Positions 10,601-18,437 of a stretch of DNA of 64,000 nt are shown piece after piece. The notes beneath the pieces are model-generated. The model did not search any database, was not told the DNA's origin, and saw only the letters and a list, made by a program, of their open reading frames with translations. The stretch is taken from positions 62,001-126,000 of the forward strand of contig JADBKU010000020.1 of assembly GCA_014896235.1 (NCBI GenBank). Direction: 5' to 3'. The stretch comes from a bacterium (GTDB lineage: Bacteria; Desulfobacterota; Binatia; Binatales; Binataceae). The first letter of the stretch is position 1, and each line of letters starts with the position of its first letter. The position numbers and the translations under genes are program-made.

Positions 10601-11210
10601 CGATCGCACCATGATGGTTTACGCGCCGGACGGAAAGCGCGTGCTCGAAACTTTCACCTTCGGCCGCCAATCCGACGCGCCCGGGCTTTGCCTTGCCGAC
10701 TATGTAACGCCGGCGGCGTCGGGTCGCCCGGACTATATCGCCATGATGGTCACGACGATCGGCGACGGCGTGCGCGCGTTGGCGGAGGAATGGAAAGAGC
10801 GCGGCGACTACCTGCGTTCGCATATCCTGCAGGTGCTGGCGCTCGAGGGCGCGGAAGCGTTCGCCGAGCTGCTGCATATGAAGATCCGGCGGATGTGGGG
10901 AATCGGCGATCCGGATAACTTGACGCTCAAGGATCTGTTCCAGGCGCATTACCATGGCAAGCGCTTTTCGTTCGGCTATCCGGCCTGTCCGCGGCTGGAG
11001 GATCAGGCGCAACTGTTCCGGCTGCTCGAAATCGAACAGCACGAGCTCGGCGTGCGCCTCACCGACGGCTACATGATGGATCCGGAAAGTTCAGTCAGCG
11101 CGATCGTCTTTCACAATCCTCTCGCCAAGTATTTCAGTCTTTCGCCGGCCGATATCGAAGCGCTGGAGCGCGAGCTTTCGGCGCCCGCGGTTTCTTCGGC
11201 CGCCGGTTGA
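7683..11210 (+). CDS. metH: cobalamin-dependent methionine synthase
   Basis: Transfers the methyl group of methyltetrahydrofolate via cobalamin to homocysteine. All modules are visible in order. The homocysteine-binding barrel (~1-320) has zinc cysteines in IGLNCATGP and VGGCCGTTPAH; the pterin-binding barrel (~330-610) contains VGERTNVLGSRKFK; the B12 cap and B12 domain (~620-860) carry DVHDIGKN near residue 728, whose histidine is the lower cobalt ligand; and the SAM-dependent reactivation domain fills the C terminus (FSFGYPACPRLEDQ, then DPESSVSAIVFHNP). At 1,175 residues it is full length and so self-reactivating. The 240-base leader (7444-7682) is GC-rich with near-repeats of GTCCCG-GGCGCCA, but I see no recognisable cobalamin, SAM or SAH riboswitch consensus. 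Confidence 0.96.
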   Translation: METTAQRLALLRDLIARRIVLLDGATGTSIQGMNLHASYFGGPHLDGCNENLVATSPDRIRELHRGFLEAGADIIETNSFGSTSIVLAEYGLADRARELNRLAARIAREEADAASTPAKPRFVAGSMGPTTRSISVTGGVTFDELAAAYQEQAEGLIEGGVDLLLLETVQDSINCKAGLVGIDRALDATGSAAGIAISGTIETMGTLLAGQDVEAFYATFAHRDLLWIGLNCATGPDFMTDHLRTLAEISRFPVACVPNAGLPDEEGRYNETPETLAQKLERFIANRWVNLVGGCCGTTPAHIAALAQVAAAGKPREISAPRRSIVTGIEALVIDDDARPVIVGERTNVLGSRKFKRLIGEGKFEEAAEIGRLQVRRGAHVLDVCVQDPDRDESADMAGLLGALVKKVKAPLMIDTTDARVIEESLKRTPGKSIINSINLEDGEERFRRVVPIARQYGAALVVGCIDEDKRQAQAITRNRKLEIAARSYRLLTEKYGVEPEDIIFDPLVFPVGTGDRNYVGSAVETIEGIRLIKAAMPRAKTVLGISNVSFGLPESGREVLNSVMLYHCVQAGLDLAIVNSEKLERYPSIPEEERRLAEDLLWNRGDDPIAAFAAYFRARKAKPTHAERTSMPLDQRLGLYILEGSKDGLIDDLNEALKTRTPLEIINGPLMAGMDEVGRLFNANQMIVAEVLQSAEAMKAAVAHLEPFMDKAEGLNKGTIILATVKGDVHDIGKNLVDIILSNNGYRVINLGIKVPPEELIRACEKHRPDAIGLSGLLVKSAQMMVITAQDLKNAGIGCPMLVGGAALSARFTRLKIAPEYAGIVAYANDAMEGLDLANQLMNPQKREALAVALDRDTARMRSAAAKTSAETQTPARRGPAVIYEGPIPEPPDLKLHLLRDYDLEEILRYVNPVMLYTRHLGFRHFEQALAAGDAKALELKAAVDAVEDEMLARPDITARAAYRFFPVHSDGDRTMMVYAPDGKRVLETFTFGRQSDAPGLCLADYVTPAASGRPDYIAMMVTTIGDGVRALAEEWKERGDYLRSHILQVLALEGAEAFAELLHMKIRRMWGIGDPDNLTLKDLFQAHYHGKRFSFGYPACPRLEDQAQLFRLLEIEQHELGVRLTDGYMMDPESSVSAIVFHNPLAKYFSLSPADIEALERELSAPAVSSAAG

Positions 11211-11533
11211 TCGCGAAGCCGAACAAATACGGCACAGCGCCGGGAGCGCGTCGCGATCGCATCAGCGCGCGGATTGGCACAGCGCCGATAGCGCATTTTC
11301 ACGTCGTATAATTTTATAGGCGGGATGTGGCCAGTAAAACGCACCGTGGCCAACCACAATCATTTTGCGTCGTGCGCAAATTATTGTCTCCAGCGCGATT
11401 ATTTAATCGGAATCGACTATCGAATTGCTTGTATGGCGCCGTCGAGTCTGGATAGTGTCATGCAAGCCAACCGCAAGGTTCGATGATTAAACCGTCGATC
11501 ACGCGGCACAGGATATAACCCCCGGAGGCAACC
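11211..11533. other. intergenic region upstream of the lipoprotein pair
   Basis: About 320 bases. It begins with a short imperfect direct repeat (GGCACAGCGCCG near 11232 and 11276) and turns AT-rich at 11300-11420. It ends with a strong Shine-Dalgarno-like CCCGGAGG seven to ten bases before the ATG at 11534. The promoter for the lipoprotein genes is presumably here; no ORF is supported. Confidence 0.45.
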
Positions 11534-12223
11534 ATGAAATTATTTCGAGCATCGGCCATCTCCTTGTTGACGATCGTCTCCCTGATGCTTTCGGGATGCG
11601 TCGTGATCGAATCCAGCGCAATCAGCCAGCGTGGCGAGACCGGACAGCCAATTAGCGCGAATGCGAGCGACTATGGAATTCTGCGCTTGTCCGCGCCGTA
11701 TGGGCTGACCAGCCAGGCCGATACGCAATTGGCGTCGCAATGCGCCAACGGCGAGCTGACCGACGTTCAGACCGAGCTTTCGATGCGCGACTTTTTTATC
11801 GTGCAACTCTACAATCTCTCGGCCGCTGCGCTTTGCTATGTTCCGCCGCCGCCTCCTCCGCCGCCCGCGCCGGCCCCGCAGACGAAGATAATTTTGCGCG
11901 GCGTGCATTTCGCCTTCAACAAAGCGGCGATTCGGAGCATCGATCAGCCAACTCTCGACGAAGCCGCGGCGACCTTGAAGGCCAACCCCAAAGTAACCGT
12001 CCATGTTGACGGCTACACCGACGCGATCGGCTCGGATGCGTACAACCAGAAGCTTTCGGAACGGCGCGCGCAATCGGTCGTTAATTACCTCGAAGGGCAG
12101 GGCGTGCCGGCGGCGCAGTTGATTCCGGAAGGATTCGGCAAATCCAACCCGGTGGCGAGCAACAAAACGGCGGACGGCAGGGCGCAGAACCGGCGCGTCG
12201 AGCTCGTGCCCGTAAACCAGTAA
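11534..12223 (+). CDS. OmpA-family peptidoglycan-binding lipoprotein
   Basis: Outer-membrane lipoprotein, 229 residues. The signal peptide ends in a lipobox, LMLSGC (Cys ~22). Residues ~25-105 form a domain shared with the next gene (ISANASDYGILRLSAPYG, then TELSMRDFFIVQLYNLSA), followed by a proline linker with eight consecutive prolines. The C-terminal OmpA domain (~120-225) has VHFAFNKAAI and the peptidoglycan-contact segment VDGYTDAIGSDAYNQKLSERRA. The domain likely anchors the envelope to peptidoglycan. A GGAGG ribosome-binding site precedes the ATG. The next gene is 41 bases downstream and is a paralogue of its N-terminal half. Confidence 0.88.
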   Translation: MKLFRASAISLLTIVSLMLSGCVVIESSAISQRGETGQPISANASDYGILRLSAPYGLTSQADTQLASQCANGELTDVQTELSMRDFFIVQLYNLSAAALCYVPPPPPPPPAPAPQTKIILRGVHFAFNKAAIRSIDQPTLDEAAATLKANPKVTVHVDGYTDAIGSDAYNQKLSERRAQSVVNYLEGQGVPAAQLIPEGFGKSNPVASNKTADGRAQNRRVELVPVNQ

Positions 12224-12264
12224 CTCAACCAGACTGGAACTCAGCAAAGACGGGAGAGAAAAGT

Positions 12265-12573
12265 ATGAAACGTCTGACCGCAATCCTGGCGATTCCGATG
12301 ATCGCGCTGTGCGTGATGATGTCCGGATGCGTCGTGCTCGAATCGAGTTCGATCAGCAGCGGCGCGACCGGCGGACAGAAAGTGAGCGCAAGCGCGAGCG
12401 ACTGGGGCGTGCTGGCGTTGACTGCGCCCTACGGCGTGACCAGCGCGGCCAATTCCCAGCTCGCGTCGCAGTGCCAAAGCGGCAAGGTCGGCAATATCCA
12501 GACCGAGCTGTCGATGCGCAATTGGGTTTTGGTTCAGGTCTATAGCGTCACAGCCGAGGGCGTTTGCGAATAG
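12265..12573 (+). CDS. small lipoprotein, paralogue of the N-terminal domain of the preceding OmpA lipoprotein
   Basis: 102 residues with a lipobox, VMMSGC, at ~16-21. It then aligns closely to the upstream gene: CVVLESSSIS for CVVIESSAIS, SASASDWGVLALTAPYGVTS for NASDYGILRLSAPYGLTS, and IQTELSMRNWVLVQVYSV for VQTELSMRDFFIVQLYNL. It ends where the neighbour's proline linker begins, so it is the same periplasmic module without the OmpA domain. A tandem duplication with loss or gain of OmpA is the simple reading. Function unknown. An RBS-like GGGAGAG lies before the ATG, and a strong hairpin follows the stop. Confidence 0.82.
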   Translation: MKRLTAILAIPMIALCVMMSGCVVLESSSISSGATGGQKVSASASDWGVLALTAPYGVTSAANSQLASQCQSGKVGNIQTELSMRNWVLVQVYSVTAEGVCE

Positions 12574-12580
12574 CTGATGT

Positions 12581-12627
12581 GCGGAGCGGCCGTTCCTGGC
12601 GCACGCCGCCGGGAACGGCCGCTCCGC
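12581..12627 (+). terminator. hairpin terminator after the lipoprotein pair
   Basis: A perfect 16-base inverted repeat (12581-12596 with 12612-12627) separated by 15 bases begins eight bases after the lipoprotein stop. There is no T-run after it, so it is either a Rho-assisted terminator or an mRNA 3'-end stabiliser. Confidence 0.65.
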
Positions 12628-12742
12628 CGATGTCCAATTTTCGCTCCGCGGCCGGTTGGTATCGGCGGCGGTCGCGGCGGCCGGGCGAATAGCGCCGCTC
12701 AAGCTAATCTGAAATCGTAATTGCGCCCGCGGGCGACGGTAT

Positions 12743-12772
12743 GCTATGCGCCTTCTCGAACAGGCGCATAGC
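12743..12772 (+). promoter_or_regulatory. hairpin immediately upstream of the VWA gene start codon
   Basis: GCTATGCGCC (12743-12752) pairs perfectly with GGCGCATAGC (12763-12772), and the proposed ATG is at 12774. The stem would occlude the ribosome-binding region. Alternatively it lies inside a longer coding frame starting at 12741. Confidence 0.4.
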
Positions 12773-12773
12773 G

Positions 12774-13835
12774 ATGCCTCACAATTTCCGTTTATTCCGC
12801 TTGCCGGCGCTGCTGCTGGCGTTCGCCGCTTCGTGCTCGAGCAATTCGGCGACTTCCTTCCATCCGGCGGTAAGCGGACCGGCCGCGTTGAAACTCTGCC
12901 CGCTGCCGAACGTTCCGCCGAAGCAGATCGCGGCTGCGCCGGGATTCAAGGAATATGTGATTACTGTCGCCCATCGCGACGGCACGCCGATCGACGGCCT
13001 GAAAGAGTCGGATTTTGCGCTTGCGATCGACGGGCGATCCACGCCGATCAGCTATTTTCGCACGAGCGACGGAAAACTGCCGACCGCGATTGCGATTGTC
13101 GTCGACAGCTCCGGCAGCATGAAGGACAAGCTGGCGCTCGACAGCAGCGGCAAATTCGAGACCGTTCGCGAAAAGCTCAGCGCGGCCGCGCAAAAGTTCG
13201 GAGCATGCGACGAGCTTGCCGTGTTCACTTTCGGAGGCGCACTAGACGCTGGGTTATTGAATCCTGGCGCCAACGTTCAGATGGCGGAACTCTTCACCAC
13301 CGACTACGTGGGAGCAATCGATAGCCTGGCGCAGGTAAAACCATACGGACAAACACCTCTATATGATTCCATGCGCAGTGCGATTACAGCGCTCGCTCTG
13401 AGTGATTATCCCAATCGGTCATTACTGGTAATTACGGATGGGATGGATAATGTCAGTAAAGCGACGGCGGCCGAGGTCATCAATCTCGCGCGCAATTATA
13501 ACGTCGCCATTTCGATAATTGGCATCGGCGATCCAAATTCGGACGATTCGCTCAGCCGTGGATTAACGTCTCTCATTTTAGGCGCGCCAGGAAGAACATG
13601 GGTTGACGAGCACACGCTCAATTTGATGACCGCGGATACCCGAGGACGCTTTTGGTTGGTAGTCCCGCTTCAGGCAAATTCAGATCAAAAATTGACGGCA
13701 GCTTTGCAAGAGTTCACTGACTCAATCGGCCACGGCTATTCGATCGGCGTGGTCAATGCCGGAAACAAACCGATTCGCGTCTCGGTGAAAGGCTATCCAG
13801 ACGCGATCGTTCACGCCCGCCCGGCCGGCATCTGA
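12774..13835 (+). CDS. VWA-domain lipoprotein
   Basis: 353-residue secreted lipoprotein with a von Willebrand A domain. The start MPHNFRLFRLP begins a signal peptide ending near LLAFAASC, a plausible lipobox; an in-frame ATG at 12741 would add 11 residues without improving the signal. The VWA core starts around AIAIVVDSSGSMKDK, giving the complete MIDAS DxSxS motif, with the later conserved segments QTPLYDSM (MIDAS Thr) and LLVITDGMDN (MIDAS Asp). The region before it (~60-110) resembles the short Ig-like domain found before VWA domains in acidobacterial-type VWFA-related proteins (DGLKESDFALAIDGR). Metal-dependent protein binding at the cell surface is likely; the partner is unknown. Confidence 0.82.
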   Translation: MPHNFRLFRLPALLLAFAASCSSNSATSFHPAVSGPAALKLCPLPNVPPKQIAAAPGFKEYVITVAHRDGTPIDGLKESDFALAIDGRSTPISYFRTSDGKLPTAIAIVVDSSGSMKDKLALDSSGKFETVREKLSAAAQKFGACDELAVFTFGGALDAGLLNPGANVQMAELFTTDYVGAIDSLAQVKPYGQTPLYDSMRSAITALALSDYPNRSLLVITDGMDNVSKATAAEVINLARNYNVAISIIGIGDPNSDDSLSRGLTSLILGAPGRTWVDEHTLNLMTADTRGRFWLVVPLQANSDQKLTAALQEFTDSIGHGYSIGVVNAGNKPIRVSVKGYPDAIVHARPAGI

Positions 13836-13910
13836 CACGCGCGCGCCGCGCCGGCGGCCGGGTTGTGAAGCGGCGGGCGCCGATCCAGAATCGATCGCCG
13901 TCGCCCCGCG

Positions 13911-16229
13911 ATGAATCGTTACGAGGAAATTCTCTCCCGTTTCTATGGCAATCGCCTGCTGTTCGGCGATCCGGCCGAACCGGGCGTGATCGCGGTCGAA
14001 GTCGCATCGAACCGCGAAGTCGAAATCTTCCGCCGGCGCGACGGCGCGGTGGTGCGCGAACGCCGGCCGCTGCGCCTCTTTATCCTGCTCGCCGAGCGCG
14101 AGCTGATGGCGAGCTTTCGCGGGGAGCATACGCTGACTCCGCTCGACGGCGATTTCCGCTTCAAATATCTCGCCGAGTTCGATGACGCGAACGCGCTCGA
14201 GGCCGCCCGGCGCCATCTGCGGCAATCCAGCGGCAAGACCGGCGGCGCGCCGGACGCGCCGTGGTTCGCGCTCACCGATCCGATCGAGCAGCATCTGATG
14301 CTCACCGGAATGACCCATTTTATCGGGATGCGTTACGGCGATTTGCGCCGGATGCAGCTCGATATCGAAACGATCACGTCGCCCGGTTTCGAGTTTCCGT
14401 CGGCGGCGCGCGAGGGCGACCGCATAATCGCGATCGCGCTCCGGGATTCGGACGGCTTCGAGCAGGTGATTCGCGGCGACCGGATGGACGAGCGGACGAT
14501 GCTCGCGGAGATGGTGCGGATCGTGCGCGAGCGCGACCCGGACGTAATCGAGGGACACAATCTGTTCCGCTTCGACCTTGAATACCTTGAGCAGCGCGCG
14601 CGCCGCTGCAAGGTGAAGCTCGCGCTCGGCCGCGACGGCGGCGTGATTCGCGCGCGGGCCTCGCGCCTGCAAATCGCGGAACGCACGATCGCCTACCGCC
14701 GCTACGATATCTACGGGCGATCGATAATCGACACGTGGATTTTGGCGCAACATTACGATATCGCGAGCCGCGAGCTGGAGGGATTCGGCCTGAAGGAGCT
14801 GGCGGTCCATTTCGGGCTCGCGCGCGAGAATCGCGTCTATCTCGACGCGTCGCGGATGGCCGAGCATTTCGCCGAGCGTCCGGACGAGCTGTTCGAATAC
14901 GCGCTCGACGACGTGCGCGAAACCGGCGCGCTCGCGGAGATCCTGACCCCCAGCTATTTCATCCAGGCGCAGATTTTTCCGTATTCGCTGCAGAACGCGG
15001 CGCTGCGCGGCAACGCGACCAAAATCGACGCGCTGCTGATGCGCGCCTATCTCGCGGCGCGCCATTCGATTCCGGCTCCGTCGCCGCCGAGCGAAATCCT
15101 GGGCGGCTACACGGAAGTCCGGCGGGTCGGAGTCGCGCGCAACGTGCTGCATTGCGACGTGACGTCGCTTTATCCGTCGCTGATGATCGAAGGGCGGCAT
15201 GCGCCGGCGAGCGATCGGCTGGGCGTGTTTCTGCGCCTGCTCGAGGACCTGCGTGGATTCAGGGTCGAGGCCAAGGCGGCGGCGCGCGAGCTTGAAGGAG
15301 CGGCGCGGCGCGACCTCGAAGCGTTGCAGCAAACCTTCAAGATTTTAATCAATTCGTTTTACGGTTATCTTGGCTTTTCGCTCGGCCATTTCAACGATTT
15401 CGCGCAGGCCAACGAGGTCACGCGGCGCGGCCGCGAGCTGATTCAGCGTGCGGTCGCGGAGCTTGAGGCGCGCGGGGCGCAAGTGATCGAAGTGGACACC
15501 GACGGAATCTACTTTGTCGCGCCGTTCGCGCTCGGCGACGAAGCGGCGGCAAACGCGCTGATCGAGGAAATTGGCGCGGCGATGCCCGCCGGAATCCGGC
15601 TCGAGATCGACGGCCGCTATCCCGCGATGTTCTCGTACAAGATGAAAAACTACGTCCTGCTGGACGAGCGCGGCGAGATGACCGTGCGCGGGTCGGGTCT
15701 GAAGTCGCGCGGGCTGGAGCGCTTCCAGCGGCGTTTCATGGAGGCGATGTTCCGCCTGCTGCTGACCGGCCGGCGCGCGGATATCGCCGCGTTGCGCGAG
15801 GACTTTCACGCCCGCATCGAAGGCCATCGCATGGGAATCGCCGAGCTGATGAAGACCGAAACGCTGCAGGACTCGCCGTCGGCGTATCGCGATAAGATCG
15901 GCGGCAAGCGGCGCAATGTTTCGGCGGCGTACGAACTCGCGCTGCGGGCGGAGCGTCCCTACCAGAGCGGCGACCAGATTTCCTACTACGTCACGGGGCG
16001 CGGCGCGCGGGTCAAAGTGGCGGCGGCGGCGAAAATGGCGGCCGAATACGATCCGGCGAATCCCGACGAAAATGTCGCCTACTATCAGGCGAAGCTCGCC
16101 GACTTGTTCGAGAAATTCCGATCGTTCGTCGAGCGCGACGGCCTTTTCGCGCCCGACGCCGGCGAGGCCGACGGCGGCAATGGGCAGGCCGGAATTTTCC
16201 CCGTCGCGACCGGCGAGGATAGCGAGTGA
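13911..16229 (+). CDS. family B DNA polymerase with 3'-5' exonuclease domain
   Basis: 772-residue DNA polymerase. The exonuclease domain is intact: Exo I LDIET (~149), Exo II NLFRFDLEYL (~222) and Exo III YALDDVRET (~330). Palm and finger motifs are motif A DVTSLYPSLM (~415), motif B KILINSFYGYLGF (~476) and motif C EVDTDGIYF (~526). Motif C reads DTDG where most family B enzymes have DTDS; both catalytic aspartates remain. It is close in length to E. coli Pol II (783 residues) but has divergent motifs, so it looks like a separate bacterial lineage. It probably serves in repair or translesion synthesis; no replication genes are adjacent. The start ATG follows a weak RBS. Confidence 0.9.
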   Translation: MNRYEEILSRFYGNRLLFGDPAEPGVIAVEVASNREVEIFRRRDGAVVRERRPLRLFILLAERELMASFRGEHTLTPLDGDFRFKYLAEFDDANALEAARRHLRQSSGKTGGAPDAPWFALTDPIEQHLMLTGMTHFIGMRYGDLRRMQLDIETITSPGFEFPSAAREGDRIIAIALRDSDGFEQVIRGDRMDERTMLAEMVRIVRERDPDVIEGHNLFRFDLEYLEQRARRCKVKLALGRDGGVIRARASRLQIAERTIAYRRYDIYGRSIIDTWILAQHYDIASRELEGFGLKELAVHFGLARENRVYLDASRMAEHFAERPDELFEYALDDVRETGALAEILTPSYFIQAQIFPYSLQNAALRGNATKIDALLMRAYLAARHSIPAPSPPSEILGGYTEVRRVGVARNVLHCDVTSLYPSLMIEGRHAPASDRLGVFLRLLEDLRGFRVEAKAAARELEGAARRDLEALQQTFKILINSFYGYLGFSLGHFNDFAQANEVTRRGRELIQRAVAELEARGAQVIEVDTDGIYFVAPFALGDEAAANALIEEIGAAMPAGIRLEIDGRYPAMFSYKMKNYVLLDERGEMTVRGSGLKSRGLERFQRRFMEAMFRLLLTGRRADIAALREDFHARIEGHRMGIAELMKTETLQDSPSAYRDKIGGKRRNVSAAYELALRAERPYQSGDQISYYVTGRGARVKVAAAAKMAAEYDPANPDENVAYYQAKLADLFEKFRSFVERDGLFAPDAGEADGGNGQAGIFPVATGEDSE

Positions 16230-16297
16230 CGGCGCCGCAAGCGCCGGGAATTGACAATCCGCGGCGATCGGGCAGAATCCGCGGCGGGGAACACCAC

Positions 16298-17371
16298 GTG
16301 AGCGAAGCCGAAAAATCGATCGACTGGAGCAAGGTCAAGGCCTTCGCCGGACTGATGACGAACGATCTGGGAGCGGCGATGCAGGGCGCGCTGACCTACA
16401 TCGGCGACCGGCTTGGAATCTTCAAGGCGCTTGCGGGGGCCGGCGCGGTCACGCCCGCTGAACTCGCGTCGCGCACAGGACTCAATGAACGCTACCTGCG
16501 CGAATGGCTCGGCGCGATGACCGCGGCGCGCTATATCGATTACGACGCCGCGTCCGCGCGCTATTCGATGCCGCCGGAGCATGCGCTGATTCTGGCGGAC
16601 GAAAACTCTCAGTTTTTCATGGGCGGTTTCATGCAGATGATTGTGCCGGAGGTCTCGATGGCGCCGAAGCTGCTCGAGTCATTCCGCACTGGCCGGGGCC
16701 TGCCGCAGAGCGAATATCCTCCCGAGGTGTTCGAGGCGATCGAACGCGGCTCGGCGCCGATTTACCGCCATTCGCTGGTGCGGAAATGGCTTCCCACAAT
16801 GCCGGCCGTTGAAGCCAAATTGCGCGCCGGCGCGGCCGCCCTGGACGTCGGATGCGGCAGCGGGCGGGCCGTGATTACGCTGGCTCAGGCGTACCCGAAA
16901 TCGCACTTTTCCGGTTACGACGCCCATCACGGCTCTGTGGAGCGGGCGCGCGCCAACGCCGCGAAAGCGGGAGTGAGCGAACGCGTTACATTCGACGTTG
17001 TCGATTGCACTCGGCTGCCAAAGTCGCGCTTCGACTTGATTACCTGCTTCGACGTGATTCACGATTCGGTCGATCCGGTGGGCCTGATGCGTTCGATTCG
17101 CGGCGCGCTCAAGCCCGACGGCTCTTTCCTGATGGTTGAGATGAATGTTTCGGGCAAAGTCGAAGAGAACGTCAATCCGCTGGGCCGCCTGATTTATTCG
17201 GCGAGCACGCTCTACTGCATGACCGTCTCGCTTGCGCATGGAGGCGCGGGCATCGGCGCGTTGATGGGCGAAGAGAGCGCGCGCGCCCTCGCCGAGGAAG
17301 CGGGGTTCACAAGCTTCGTCCGCCTGCCCGTCAAGGACGCGTTCTCGGCGCTTTACGAACTTAAGGCGTGA
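16298..17371 (+). CDS. class I SAM-dependent methyltransferase with N-terminal winged helix
   Basis: 357 residues from a GTG at 16298, chosen because GGCGGGGA lies just upstream; the longer ATG frame from 16226 adds a low-complexity leader overlapping the polymerase stop. The N-terminal ~100 residues (ALTYIGDRLGIFKAL, then ELASRTGLNERYLREWL) form the dimerisation/winged-helix domain of small-molecule O-methyltransferase-like proteins. The catalytic domain has motif I LDVGCGSGRA (~180), an acidic motif II, and motif post-I CFDVIHDSVDP. It resembles the Rv2258c-like group of predicted transcriptional-regulator/methyltransferase proteins. Substrate unknown. It is the last core gene before the tRNA-Thr island boundary. 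Confidence 0.82.
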   Translation: MSEAEKSIDWSKVKAFAGLMTNDLGAAMQGALTYIGDRLGIFKALAGAGAVTPAELASRTGLNERYLREWLGAMTAARYIDYDAASARYSMPPEHALILADENSQFFMGGFMQMIVPEVSMAPKLLESFRTGRGLPQSEYPPEVFEAIERGSAPIYRHSLVRKWLPTMPAVEAKLRAGAAALDVGCGSGRAVITLAQAYPKSHFSGYDAHHGSVERARANAAKAGVSERVTFDVVDCTRLPKSRFDLITCFDVIHDSVDPVGLMRSIRGALKPDGSFLMVEMNVSGKVEENVNPLGRLIYSASTLYCMTVSLAHGGAGIGALMGEESARALAEEAGFTSFVRLPVKDAFSALYELKA

Positions 17372-17520
17372 CAGAGGCGCGGACGAATTGATGGCGGCGC
17401 GACCGCCGCCGCGAAATCACGCCTCGAACGGGCATACGCTGTAAAATTCGGACCCGGTTGTTCAGATAGCTGGGGATTCGTGCTAAAAGGCTTGAGCTGC
17501 GGACGCTTGGCCAATTGCGG

Positions 17521-17596
17521 GCCACCCTAGCTCAGTCGGTAGAGCAGCTGATTCGTAATCAGCAGGTCGTCGGTTCGAATCCGACGGGTGGCTCCA
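17521..17596 (+). tRNA. tRNA-Thr (anticodon CGT), CCA encoded
   Basis: The cloverleaf folds by eye. The acceptor stem is GCCACCC/GGGTGGC; the D arm GCTC/GAGC; the anticodon stem GCTGA/TCAGC around loop TTCGTAA with anticodon CGT; and the T arm GTCGG-TTCGAAT-CCGAC. Discriminator T is at 17593 and CCA at 17594-17596. It reads ACG codons. Its 3' end faces the accessory region, the usual configuration for a tyrosine-integrase attachment site. Confidence 0.96.
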
Positions 17597-17958
17597 AAAA
17601 AATCAAAGGTTTTTTCGCTTTAACACTCCCGAAAATCATGTCTGGTGCCTATTGGGTGCCTATGTCGAAAAGAGTACGGCGCTCCGAATGTCACGAACGC
17701 CGGATTCTAGCGGCAAGGGCGCAGCGTTGATCATGGAACGTTCGGGTGACTCTTTCTGTACCGGCAGGGAACGACCATGGAACTTCTGCTCGGTGTTCAT
17801 AAACGCCCGGACGACATTACAACCGCTAAGGTGGAATCAGGTCGGCGCACCGTGAAGCCTGCTCCCGTCAGGTTCCGCTACCGACGCAGGAACCTCGCTC
17901 TTAAACTCTTCGTGCCCCCCGGCATCCTCCGGAAGGCGGAACACTTGCGGGATGTGTC
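17597..17958. other. tRNA-Thr-proximal island end
   Basis: About 360 bases without a convincing gene. It starts with an A/T-rich stretch resembling a tRNA terminator and contains a spaced direct repeat (GGTGCCTAT, 17644-17652 and 17655-17663) typical of island attachment ends. A 61-codon frame at 17777-17962 has a GGGAA sequence before its ATG, but I see no family signature and do not call it. Confidence 0.4.
17644..17663 (+). repeat. spaced direct repeat near tRNA-Thr 3' end
   Basis: GGTGCCTAT occurs twice with 2 bases between copies (11-base periodicity), 47 bases downstream of the tRNA CCA end. It is possibly a recombinase arm-type binding site. Confidence 0.45.
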
Positions 17959-18292
17959 TTAAACTTCGTCCAAATATTCAATCACTCGATCTAGGTCCGA
18001 GGCATTCGGAGGAAAACCCTCAGTCAGTGGGAGAAGCGTCGGCCCAGCTTTAGCGTACGGTGCGACTACGTCGATTGTTACCGCTCTGCTGGAGGAACCG
18101 TGAACCCGGGTGAATTCGAAGAGCCAAGTGGTCACGTGCGGATCATTTCCACTGTACCCGGCCATCACGAACCTAGGCGTGTCCAACATCGCATCCACGA
18201 ATGCCTGATAATAGTAACCGAAAGGCGTTGGATCTCTAACCAGTTTCGCTTCCTTCTTGAATCCCGAGATCAACGGAGACGGGGCTGCTTTT
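17959..18292 (-). pseudogene. SIR2-like protein, C-terminal remnant
   Basis: About 110 residues of a SIR2_2-type protein. The diagnostic segment is FVMAGYSGNDPHVTTWLFEF, corresponding to the conserved GYSxxDxH region near the C terminus of prokaryotic SIR2 defence NADases. The Rossmann GAG loop and catalytic histidine region are absent because the frame runs into the left end of an IS21-like element at about 18293. The first ~12 residues of the open frame are IS sequence. A full-length gene probably extended rightward before the IS-associated deletion. It is dead as an NADase. A different, intact SIR2 gene sits at the far end of the same accessory region. Confidence 0.7.
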
Positions 18293-18303
18293 GACAATGC
18301 GGA

Positions 18304-18335
18304 TTGGCCCACTTTGATATTCAGATTTGGCCCAC
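18304..18335. repeat. IS21-like left terminal repeats
   Basis: Two copies of TTGGCCCAC spaced 23 bases apart (18304-18312, 18327-18335), in inverted orientation to the pair at 20806-20837. Confidence 0.7.
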
Positions 18336-18385
18336 CCTCCTGGTTTTCAGTTTCTCGTTTTCACCAATGATCGTTTCGCCGCGCA

Positions 18386-18432
18386 CTTGCTGGTTAGGGG
18401 GAGTGCGAGGGGGAAGCATTCCCCCTCGCCAC
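18386..18432. repeat. GGGGGA/TCCCCC hairpin element, copy 1
   Basis: A perfect 11-base stem (18405-18415 with 18419-18429) and 3-base loop, preceded by CTGGTTAGGGGGAG. Located just after the istB stop, so it can act as its terminator. A closely similar inverted copy lies at 33561-33600, upstream of the recombinase trio. Confidence 0.6.
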
Positions 18433-18437
18433 TTCCG

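Noticed and set aside
17515-17730. 71-aa plus-strand ORF over tRNA-Thr
   Set aside because: Its first part (LAQSVEQLIRNQQVVGSNPTGG) is the translated tRNA; not a gene.
18405-18429. CRISPR repeat or retron-like hairpin at the G-rich stem
   Set aside because: Only two inverted copies in the window, no spacer periodicity, no reverse transcriptase or Cas gene.
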